Under the pieces are notes generated by a model. The model searched no databases, was not told the DNA's origin, and was given only the letters and a program-made list of their open reading frames with translations. Made by a program: the position numbers and the translations under genes. This document shows positions 1-5,731 of a stretch of 5,731 bases of DNA, piece after piece (position 1 is the stretch's first letter; every line of letters starts with the position of its first letter). The DNA is from JAJKIP01 sp040509055 (lineage in GTDB: Bacteria > Bacteroidota > Bacteroidia > Chitinophagales > Chitinophagaceae). Location: NCBI GenBank assembly GCA_040509055.1, contig JBEVLT010000485.1:1-5731 (forward strand), given 5' to 3'.

Positions 1-537
1 CTGGCAAAAAGGGATGAAAAAGCCTTTGAACAGGTCTTTAAAACATATTTTAAAAGCCTGCATGCCTATGCTTTTACCATTCTGAAAGACGATGCCGAGG
101 CCGAGGAAATGGTGCAGCGGGTATTCTTCAAGCTCTGGGATCGTACCGCCACCCTTTCCATCTCCGGATCGGTAGCAGCCTACCTGTACCGGGCCGTGCA
201 CAACGAAAGCCTGAATCATCTCAAACACCTCAAAGTGCGGGCCGGTCACCGGCTGCAGGTCGCTTACAGCATGCGGGCGCAGGCCGAGCCGGCTTCGGGC
301 AAAGTGCTGACCGGCGAGATGGAGAAAAAGCTGCGGGAGGCCCTGAGCGAACTGCCCGAGCAATGCCGCACTGTATTCCAGCTCAGCCGCTTTGAAGAAC
401 TGAAATACCGGGAGATCGCCGATCAGCTGGATATTTCGGTAAAGACCGTGGAGAACCATATGGGCAAAGCGCTGAAATTATTGCGGGCAAAGCTGATCGA
501 TTTTTTAACGGCGCTGATCCTATTGTTTAACCTTTAA
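1..537 (+). CDS. ECF (extracytoplasmic function) RNA polymerase sigma-70 factor, 5'-partial
   Basis: This cytoplasmic sigma subunit would direct RNA polymerase to a small set of promoters when its anti-sigma partner, encoded next, releases it. The frame is open from the first base of the window and gives 178 residues. The family is usually about 180-200 residues, so only about 5-20 N-terminal residues are missing; the ATG at 109 lies inside conserved region 2 and is not the start. Visible residues 5-83 form region 2 (the AFEQVFKTYF helix, then EAEEMVQRVFFKLWDR, then the AAYLYRAVHNESLNHLK helix that normally reads the -10 element). Residues 108-165 form region 4 (ALSELPEQCRTVFQLSRFEEL, then the helix-turn-helix YREIADQLDISVKTVENHM). 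The hydrophobic tail LIDFLTALILLFNL is common in Bacteroidota members of this group. The stop is 4 bases before the first plausible fecR codon, indicating an operon. The family call is firm; the regulon is unknown. Confidence 0.95.
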   Translation: MAKRDEKAFEQVFKTYFKSLHAYAFTILKDDAEAEEMVQRVFFKLWDRTATLSISGSVAAYLYRAVHNESLNHLKHLKVRAGHRLQVAYSMRAQAEPASGKVLTGEMEKKLREALSELPEQCRTVFQLSRFEELKYREIADQLDISVKTVENHMGKALKLLRAKLIDFLTALILLFNL

Positions 538-550
538 TACCATCACCCTG
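527..550 (+). promoter_or_regulatory. Putative fecR translation-initiation region lacking ATG/GTG/TTG
   Basis: This short junction contains the sigma stop codon (535-537) and the first plausible fecR codons, ATC at 542 and CTG at 548. No Shine-Dalgarno sequence is visible. For ATC 542 there is an A at -3 (539), -6 (536), -12 (530) and -13 (529), which fits the A-rich start context reported for Bacteroidota genes. CTG 548 also has A at -3 and -6, so context alone does not decide between them. The short spacing suggests translation coupled to termination of the sigma gene. Confidence 0.4.
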
Positions 551-1522
551 GAAAAGGAATTTGACCATATCGATGAGGACCTGCTGGTAAAATACCTGCT
601 GGGTGAAGCGTCTGCTGCGGAAGAGCAGGCTGTTACCGGGTGGCGTGCCGCCGATACCCGGAATGAACAGCATTTCCGCCAGCTGCAGCAGGTGTGGGAA
701 GCCAGCCGGCAGCTGGCCGGGCAGTCCGCTGCGGATGAGAACAAAGCCTGGGATCGCTTCCGGCAGCGCATTGGTCAGCCGGAGCAGGTAAGCATGCCGC
801 AGCGAAGATGGTCCTGGTGGCGCATCGCTGCGGCCGCTGTGCTGGTGATGGCGGTCGGCCTGACCGGTTACCTGATCTCACGGGAGGAAAGCGACCCGCA
901 GCAATTGATCGTGCAGGCGGTGCAACAGGTGGTGAACGATACCTTGCCTGATGGATCAACGATTACGTTAAACAAACACTCTTCCGTATCCTATCCCGAA
1001 CGGTTTGCCGGCGATACAAGAAGCATCGCATTGAAAGGAGAGGCCTTTTTTCATGTGATGCCTGATAAAAGCAAGCCGTTTATCATCAGCGTCAATGATG
1101 TAACGGTAACCGTTGTGGGCACTTCGTTCAACATCAAGAGCGAAGCAGCCGGAACAGCAGTAGTGGTGGAAACCGGCATTGTCCGTGTGACGCATGGCGG
1201 CAAAACCATCGAGCTGAAAGCCGGAGAAAAGATCCTGGTTGCTGCTGCTGACAGCCTGCTTGCCAAAGAGGCCGTTACCGATCAGCTGTATAATTATTAC
1301 CTGACCAAAGAGTTCGTCTGCGACAATACACCGCTGTGGAAGCTGGTGGAAGTGCTCAACGAAGCCTACGATGCCCATATCGTGATCGGCAGCCCGGCGC
1401 TGCGCAACCTGCCGATTAATACTACTTTTTACAACGAATCGCTGGACCAGGTGCTGGAGGTGATCAGCCTCACGTTTGATATCAGCGTGTCCCGCTCCGG
1501 CGATCAAATCATTTTACAGTAA
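542..1522 (+). CDS. FecR-family anti-sigma factor (inner-membrane sigma regulator), start codon non-canonical
   Basis: This single-pass inner-membrane protein would bind the upstream sigma factor in the cytoplasm and receive a signal in the periplasm. Counted from 542 it has 326 residues, a usual length for Bacteroidota FecR proteins. Residues 1-90 are the cytoplasmic N-terminal domain (FDHIDEDLLVKYLLGEAS, then a W-rich helical segment). Residues 94-113 are the membrane helix (IAAAAVLVMAVGLTGYLI) after the basic, Trp-rich RRWSWWR. Residues about 128-235 are the FecR domain, with LPDGSTITLNKHSSVSYPE, LKGEAFFHV and VVGTSFNI. Residues 264-326 are the DUF4974-like C-terminal domain (PLWKLVEVLNEAYDAHIVI to DQIILQ). 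The frame is open only from 518 and has no ATG, GTG or TTG until GTG at 692, which would remove the first 50 residues of the sigma-binding domain. I set the start at ATC 542 because the protein there aligns with the normal family N-terminus; CTG 548 is the alternative. Identity is firm, the start is uncertain. Confidence 0.9.
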   Translation: MTLEKEFDHIDEDLLVKYLLGEASAAEEQAVTGWRAADTRNEQHFRQLQQVWEASRQLAGQSAADENKAWDRFRQRIGQPEQVSMPQRRWSWWRIAAAAVLVMAVGLTGYLISREESDPQQLIVQAVQQVVNDTLPDGSTITLNKHSSVSYPERFAGDTRSIALKGEAFFHVMPDKSKPFIISVNDVTVTVVGTSFNIKSEAAGTAVVVETGIVRVTHGGKTIELKAGEKILVAAADSLLAKEAVTDQLYNYYLTKEFVCDNTPLWKLVEVLNEAYDAHIVIGSPALRNLPINTTFYNESLDQVLEVISLTFDISVSRSGDQIILQ

Positions 1523-1532
1523 GATACTTTTC

Positions 1533-3359
1533 ATGCAATACAATAAGTTTTTCAGCCTCACGGCTATAGCTTTCCTGGCCAGCCTGTCGGTGTCATTCGG
1601 GCAGGCCCTGCTCACCCGGAACCTCTCGCTGGATGTAAGACGCCAGCGCCTGGACCATGTGCTCGAGATACTCAGCAACAAAGGCAATTTTTATTTTTCC
1701 TACAATTCAAACAGTGTAAACAAAGACAGCCTGGTTACACTGAACGTAGTCAACAAGCCGGTAAAAGACATACTCACCCTTTTGTTCAGCAACGCTTACG
1801 AGTTCAGGGAAAGCGGGAATTATATCATCATCCGCAGGGCGCCGATCCGGCTCGTAATGGTAACGAAGAAAGGTGTGGTGGAAGAAAAAATATATTCCGT
1901 GAGCGGCTTTGTATACGATGAGCAATCCGGCATTGCCGTGAACGAAGCCAGTGTGTACGAAAAGAAATTGCTCGCTGCCACGCTTACCGATCACCAGGGA
2001 TTTTTTAAGATCCGGCTCAAAAGCAGCAAAGCTTCTTTTGCCGCACTTACCATCAGCAAAGAGTTTTACGAAGACACCACGGTGCAGATAGAGCCGCGCC
2101 GTGACCAGGAAGTGACGGTGACCCTGCTGCCGATCGAAAGACAGGAACAAACCGTAACGGTGACGCCGGAAGATTACCTGCTGCCGGACTCCGTGGGAAC
2201 AGGGCCGGTGCCGGATACGCTGCAACCGGCTCCGATACCTTCGGCGGATACCGTCAACGTGGAACGAACAGGCATGGGCCGGTTCCTGCTATCGGCCAAA
2301 CAAAAAGTGCAGAGCCTGAACCTGAAACATTTTTTTACCACCCGCCCCTTCCAGGTATCGGTCGTACCGGGACTGGGCACGCATGGCCGGATGAGCGGGC
2401 AGGTGATCAATAATTTTTCCCTCAACATCCTGGGTGGTTATACCGCCGGCACCAACGGTCTCGAGATCGGCGGGCTCTTCAATATCGATAAGAAAGAAGT
2501 GCGTTACGTGCAGGTCGGCGGTTTGTTCAACGTGGCGGGAGGCGAAGTGCTGGGCGTACAGGTGGCCGGCATCAACAATACGGTACTGGATACGGTGAAA
2601 GCGCTGCAGGCGGCCGGGGTGAACAACCTGGTGCGCGGCAAATTCAACGGGCTGCAGATCGCCGGTGTATACAACCATGTTACTGACAGTGTACGCGGCA
2701 TGCAGGTAGCCGGTGTGGGCAATTTTGCCCGCAGAAAGGTGAGTGGTGTACAAATAGCCGGTGTGATGAATTTTAGCAACAGGCAAACCGATGGGGTGCA
2801 GGTGGCCGGTGTGATCAACTATTCCAAACGCCTGAAAGGCGTGCAGATCGGGTTGATCAATATTGCGGACACATCGGAAGGCTACAGCATCGGGCTCATC
2901 AACATAGTGCTGAAAGGATACCATAAGCTGAGCCTGTTTACCAATGAAGTGGTGGATATGAATGCTGCTTTCAAGACCGGCAATGCCCGGCTGTACAGCA
3001 TCCTGCAGGCAGGCGCCGCCACAGGGAGCAACCGGAAGGTCTATTCCTTCGGTTACGGACTGGGCAGCGAGCTGGCGTTGAACAAACGAAAGAACTTTTC
3101 CCTGAATCCCGAGGTCAGCTCGCAGTACCTGTATCTCGGTTCATGGGATTATACCAATATCCTGAACCGGCTGCAGCTGAGCCTGAATGTGAAACTGCAT
3201 AAATATGTTTCCCTTTTTGCCGGACCGGTGTATTCGGTGTTCGTCTCCGACCAGCATGCAGGCATAGACGGGTATGCTGTGCCCCGGCATGGCACGCACA
3301 GCTTCAGCAATACCGTGTCCGGCTGGTTTGGCTGGACGGCCGGTATCAGTTTTTTCTAA
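1533..3359 (+). CDS. Secreted STN-domain and carboxypeptidase-regulatory-like protein with a 16-residue repeat outer-membrane domain
   Basis: The product is 608 residues and probably sits in the outer membrane with a periplasmic N-terminus. Residues 1-23 are a signal peptide (basic start, hydrophobic core, cleavage near SFG/QA). Residues about 31-102 are an STN domain (RLDHVLEILSNKGNFYFSYN to NYIIIRR), the module that in FecA-type receptors signals to FecR. Residues about 119-200 are a carboxypeptidase-regulatory-like beta-sandwich (YSVSGFVYDEQSGIAVNEAS). A Pro-rich linker covers about 205-245. Residues about 272-317 start a beta-rich domain, 309-457 are ten repeats, and 470-608 are alternating strands ending in SFF, a typical last strand of an outer-membrane barrel. 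ATG 1533 was chosen because the upstream in-frame ATG 1476 lies inside fecR and gives no proper signal peptide. It lies 10 bases after fecR, so it is probably co-transcribed. Proteins of this layout recur in Bacteroidota, mostly unnamed. Role inferred: signalling partner of FecR. Domain calls are good; ligand unknown. Confidence 0.88.
   Translation: MQYNKFFSLTAIAFLASLSVSFGQALLTRNLSLDVRRQRLDHVLEILSNKGNFYFSYNSNSVNKDSLVTLNVVNKPVKDILTLLFSNAYEFRESGNYIIIRRAPIRLVMVTKKGVVEEKIYSVSGFVYDEQSGIAVNEASVYEKKLLAATLTDHQGFFKIRLKSSKASFAALTISKEFYEDTTVQIEPRRDQEVTVTLLPIERQEQTVTVTPEDYLLPDSVGTGPVPDTLQPAPIPSADTVNVERTGMGRFLLSAKQKVQSLNLKHFFTTRPFQVSVVPGLGTHGRMSGQVINNFSLNILGGYTAGTNGLEIGGLFNIDKKEVRYVQVGGLFNVAGGEVLGVQVAGINNTVLDTVKALQAAGVNNLVRGKFNGLQIAGVYNHVTDSVRGMQVAGVGNFARRKVSGVQIAGVMNFSNRQTDGVQVAGVINYSKRLKGVQIGLINIADTSEGYSIGLINIVLKGYHKLSLFTNEVVDMNAAFKTGNARLYSILQAGAATGSNRKVYSFGYGLGSELALNKRKNFSLNPEVSSQYLYLGSWDYTNILNRLQLSLNVKLHKYVSLFAGPVYSVFVSDQHAGIDGYAVPRHGTHSFSNTVSGWFGWTAGISFF
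2457..2903 (+). repeat. Coding tandem repeat: ten units of a G-h-Q-[VI]-[AG]-G-h-x-N motif, mostly 48-nt period
   Basis: Within the STN protein, motif starts fall at residues 309, 325, 341, 357, 373, 389, 405 and 421, exactly 16 residues (48 nt) apart. Two shortened units follow at about 436 and 450, with 15- and 14-residue steps and the core losing the AG pair (GVQIGLIN, YSIGLIN). The core reads like GVQVAGVIN, with Asn almost invariant at its end, and a polar, variable 7-residue connector follows (for example FARRKVS, FSNRQTD). At the DNA level the copies differ at many synonymous positions (for example caggtggccggc, cagatcgccggt, caaatagccggt), so this is an old repeat kept by protein selection and not a recent slippage expansion. 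Similar repeats occur in surface proteins of other bacteria, such as the LA_2272-type Leptospira proteins, though I cannot confirm homology here. Confidence 0.9.
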
Positions 3360-3421
3360 ATAAATGTTAACGCGTAGGGGTAAGTTTTTCTTCGGTTGTC
3401 ATCTGGTCAAACCAACAATCA
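3360..3421 (+). other. 62-base intergenic gap between the STN-repeat gene and the receptor gene
   Basis: This is the largest non-coding gap in the window. It is relatively T/A-rich (TTTTTC run at 3385-3390) and shows no stable hairpin followed by a T-run and no clear Bacteroidota -7 (TAnnTTTG) element. I read it as an untranslated spacer inside one operon; a weak internal promoter cannot be excluded. Confidence 0.5.
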
Positions 3422-5731
3422 ATGACACGGAAGATGAACATGATCGTAATGCTTTGCATATGCCTGTTTCTTTCAGGCTTTGCCCGGGCGCAATACACGC
3501 AGCAGCTGCGTGGCGTAGTGGTGGAAAGCGTATTGCAAAAGCCGCTGGCCGGCGCCACTATCCGCATCAGCGGTGTAGATAAAACAGTATTGACCGATGA
3601 AGAAGGTGTGTTCCGGTTTGCAGGCCTGCCGGTAGGCAGTTATCGCATGAGCGTTTCCTACACGGGATTCAAAGCAGCACAACTGGATAATATTACCATC
3701 AATGCGGGTAAAGAAACGGTGCTGACCATTCCGCTGGAAGCCGTGATACACACCGAAAGCGAGATCGTGCTGAAGACCGGGCGGAAAAAGAACCAGCCGC
3801 TCAATGACATGAGCGCGGTCAGCGCAAGGGCCTTTACCGTAGAAGAAACGCAGAAATATGCGGCATCGGTAAACGACCCGTTGCGGATGGCTACCGCCTT
3901 TCCGGGTGTATTGGCCGGCGACGATGGCACCAACAGCATAATTATCCGCGGCAACTCGCCGGCGGGTTTGCTCTGGCGCATGGAGGGGATGGATATTCCC
4001 AATCCCAACCATTTCAGCTCAGCAGGCAGCAGCGGCGGCGGTATTTCCATTCTCAGCTCACAGCTGCTGGCCAACTCTGACTTTGTAACCGCCGCGTTTG
4101 CCGCCGAATACGGTAATGCGCTGAGCGGCGTGTTTGACCTGAAGCTGCGCAAGGGGAATAACGAACGAAAAGAATATACGCTGCAGGCGGGATTGCTGGG
4201 TCTGAATGCGGCGGCGGAAGGACCTTTTTCAAAAAAGTACAAAGGCTCTTATCTCGTCAATTACCGCTACTCTACCCTGCAGGTGCTGAACAAACTGGGC
4301 GTGCTGGCACAGGGCGGATCGACCAATTTCCAGGACCTGTCCTGGCATATGCACCTGCCGGCCGGTAAATGGGGTACATTCAGTTGGTTTGGTTTCGGTG
4401 GCCTCAGCAGTGAAAAGGAAAAAGCGGTGATCGATTCAGCGAAATGGGCCGGCAAAGGCGACCGGTATCCATATGATTTCGTGGCCAACACCGGCATGAG
4501 CGGTATCACGCATACCATCCCGGTCGGATCGGGGATGAGCATCCGCTCCGGCATCGGGCTGTCGTATACGCGTCATGGATACGACGAACAATTCGTGGAG
4601 GAAGATTATTCGCTTTCCCCCACCTACCGGGACAAATACACGACGCGCAGGCTCACGCTGCAATCCACGGTGCAATACCGCTTCAGCAACCGGCTGCACC
4701 TGCGGGCAGGTTTCATCGCTACACTGATCCGGTACAGGTATTACCAATTGTCTGCACCACACCAGGATGATCCGTTGCAGGAAGTGATCAATGCGCGCGG
4801 CAATACGTCTACGCTGCAGGGATTTGCCCAGGTCCGGTATAAACCTGCTGACGGCATCACCATCAATGCCGGGTTTCATTACCTGCGGCTGGCGCTGAAT
4901 GGCAGCTCGTCGGCGGAGCCGCGGTTCTCTGTGAAATGGGCCGTCAGTCCACGCAGCACAATCGCTGCCGGGTACGGGCTTCACAGCCAGCTGCAGCCGC
5001 TGGGCGTTTATTTTGCGCGGGGTCCCGGAAGTGTAACGCCATTCCCCAACAAAGCGCTTGGCCTTACCCGCTCGCATCATTATGTACTTTCCTATAGTCA
5101 CCGGCTGGCCGCCAGCCTGCTGCTGAAAACAGAGTTGTATTACCAGCAGCTGTTCAATGTACCGGTCAGTACAAAGGATGGCAGCACATTCTCCGCGATA
5201 AACGTTGAAGAGGATTATGTATCCGATCCGTTGGTAAACGGCGGCAAAGGACGCAACTACGGCGTGGAGCTTTCGCTGGAGCGTTACCTGCAAAACAATT
5301 TTTACCTCACGCTGAGCCAATCGCTGTACCAGTCGAAATATACGGCTGCCGACGGGGTGGAGCGCAATACACGGTTCAACGGAAATGGCATTACCACGCT
5401 TATTGCCGGGAAAGATTTTGTAACGGAACGGAAGCACCGCACATTCGGCATCAACCTGAAAGCTATTTATGCCGGCGGCCTGCGTACCACGCCGATCGAC
5501 CTGGCAGCATCGCAGCAGCAGGGTTATGCCGTATTCGATGAGCAGGCCGCCTACAGCCTGCAAAATCCTGGCTATTTCCGAACCGACCTGCGCGTGAGCC
5601 TGACCTGGAACCGCAGGCGGCTTACCAGTACCCTATCGCTGGATATCCAGAACCTGACCAATCGCCTGAACATTTACAGCCAGCGGTACGATGACGATAC
5701 ACATACCATTGTGTCCAACTATCAAACGGGA
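3422..5731 (+). CDS. TonB-dependent outer-membrane receptor with carboxypeptidase-regulatory-like N-terminus, 3'-partial
   Basis: The product would be an outer-membrane gated barrel importing a ligand with energy from TonB-ExbBD. The frame is open from 3422 to the window edge (770 codons, no stop); about 780-810 residues is usual for this group, so only the last strand or two should be missing. Residues 1-23 are a signal peptide with Arg/Lys at the front and an ARA/Q cleavage site. Residues 28-105 are the carboxypeptidase-regulatory-like domain (LRGVVVESVLQKPLAGATIRI, VSYTGFKAAQL). SEIVLKTG at 113-120 is the likely TonB-box region. Residues 128-245 are the plug (NDPLRMATAFPGV, IIIRGNSPAGLLWRMEGMDI, EYGNALSGVFDLKLRKGN). 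The rest is barrel, ending with LDIQNLTNRLNIYSQRYDD. ATG 3422 was chosen over 3434, 3440 and 3449 because it adds the basic n-region. No STN domain precedes the plug, unlike FecA. No SusD-like partner is seen before the edge. Substrate unknown. Confidence 0.95.
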   Translation, partial: MTRKMNMIVMLCICLFLSGFARAQYTQQLRGVVVESVLQKPLAGATIRISGVDKTVLTDEEGVFRFAGLPVGSYRMSVSYTGFKAAQLDNITINAGKETVLTIPLEAVIHTESEIVLKTGRKKNQPLNDMSAVSARAFTVEETQKYAASVNDPLRMATAFPGVLAGDDGTNSIIIRGNSPAGLLWRMEGMDIPNPNHFSSAGSSGGGISILSSQLLANSDFVTAAFAAEYGNALSGVFDLKLRKGNNERKEYTLQAGLLGLNAAAEGPFSKKYKGSYLVNYRYSTLQVLNKLGVLAQGGSTNFQDLSWHMHLPAGKWGTFSWFGFGGLSSEKEKAVIDSAKWAGKGDRYPYDFVANTGMSGITHTIPVGSGMSIRSGIGLSYTRHGYDEQFVEEDYSLSPTYRDKYTTRRLTLQSTVQYRFSNRLHLRAGFIATLIRYRYYQLSAPHQDDPLQEVINARGNTSTLQGFAQVRYKPADGITINAGFHYLRLALNGSSSAEPRFSVKWAVSPRSTIAAGYGLHSQLQPLGVYFARGPGSVTPFPNKALGLTRSHHYVLSYSHRLAASLLLKTELYYQQLFNVPVSTKDGSTFSAINVEEDYVSDPLVNGGKGRNYGVELSLERYLQNNFYLTLSQSLYQSKYTAADGVERNTRFNGNGITTLIAGKDFVTERKHRTFGINLKAIYAGGLRTTPIDLAASQQQGYAVFDEQAAYSLQNPGYFRTDLRVSLTWNRRRLTSTLSLDIQNLTNRLNIYSQRYDDDTHTIVSNYQTG

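Noticed and set aside
692..1522. FecR starting at GTG 692
   Set aside because: The frame upstream encodes the conserved FecR N-terminal domain down to 542, so a start at 692 would cut the sigma-binding region. It is kept only as an alternative.
1476..1532. Upstream ATG giving a 19-residue N-terminal extension of the STN protein
   Set aside because: It lies within the conserved end of fecR, and the extension would put a non-signal sequence before a well-formed signal peptide that starts at 1533.
2289..2924. Minus-strand open frame with repetitive HTGYLH-like segments
   Set aside because: The repetition is the reverse-strand reflection of the 48-nt coding repeat in the STN protein, not an independent repeat protein.
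3360..3421. Possible hairpin (GGTT ... AACC) in the gap before the receptor
   Set aside because: The pairing is only about four base pairs and no T-run follows, so it does not support a terminator or riboswitch.
3449..3463. Possible lipoprotein signal (Cys in MLCICLFL) in the receptor leader
   Set aside because: The Cys residues lie at the start of the hydrophobic core, not after it, and the ARA/Q site fits signal peptidase I.
3364..3582. Small plus-strand frame (72 codons) after the STN-repeat gene
   Set aside because: It overlaps the signal peptide and first domain of the TonB receptor in another frame, and its product has no plausible features.
4436..5563. 375-codon open frame on the minus strand
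   Set aside because: It lies entirely opposite the TonB receptor, whose frame has continuous recognisable plug and barrel sequence. The minus-strand product shows no signal, domain or family pattern.

Overview
The window carries four collinear plus-strand genes of a Bacteroidota cell-surface signalling and uptake locus. In order they are an ECF sigma factor (5' end cut by the window edge), a FecR-type anti-sigma factor, a secreted outer-membrane protein with an STN domain and a 16-residue repeat, and a TonB-dependent receptor (3' end cut by the window edge). The family types (Bacteroidota-style ECF sigma, FecR with a C-terminal DUF4974-like domain, a TonB receptor with a carboxypeptidase-regulatory-like N-terminus) and the lack of clear Shine-Dalgarno sites point to Bacteroidota. 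The moderately high G+C (judged by eye) and the protein style suggest a Chitinophagaceae-like organism, but genus cannot be read from this.

Layout: 1-537 is the sigma factor. 542-1522 is the FecR reading frame, which follows almost at once but has no ATG, GTG or TTG at its natural N-terminus. 1533-3359 is the STN, carboxypeptidase-regulatory-like and repeat protein, 10 bases after fecR; its 10-unit repeat array spans 2457-2903. A 62-base gap with no evident terminator follows, and 3422-5731 is the TonB-dependent receptor, still open at the right edge. Coding density is very high, there is no non-coding stretch over 300 bases, and I see no RNA genes, mobile elements or CRISPR.

How it may work: in the classical FecI-FecR-FecA scheme, the outer-membrane receptor carries an STN domain that touches the periplasmic end of FecR, and FecR then controls the sigma factor. 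Here the receptor has no STN domain. The STN domain sits on a separate repeat-barrel protein encoded between fecR and the receptor. The reasonable inference is that the repeat protein is the signalling partner of FecR, either with the receptor or on its own. The substrate and the sigma target genes cannot be deduced from the window. The two points most worth a second look are this split signalling architecture with its regular 16-residue repeat, and the missing canonical start codon of fecR.
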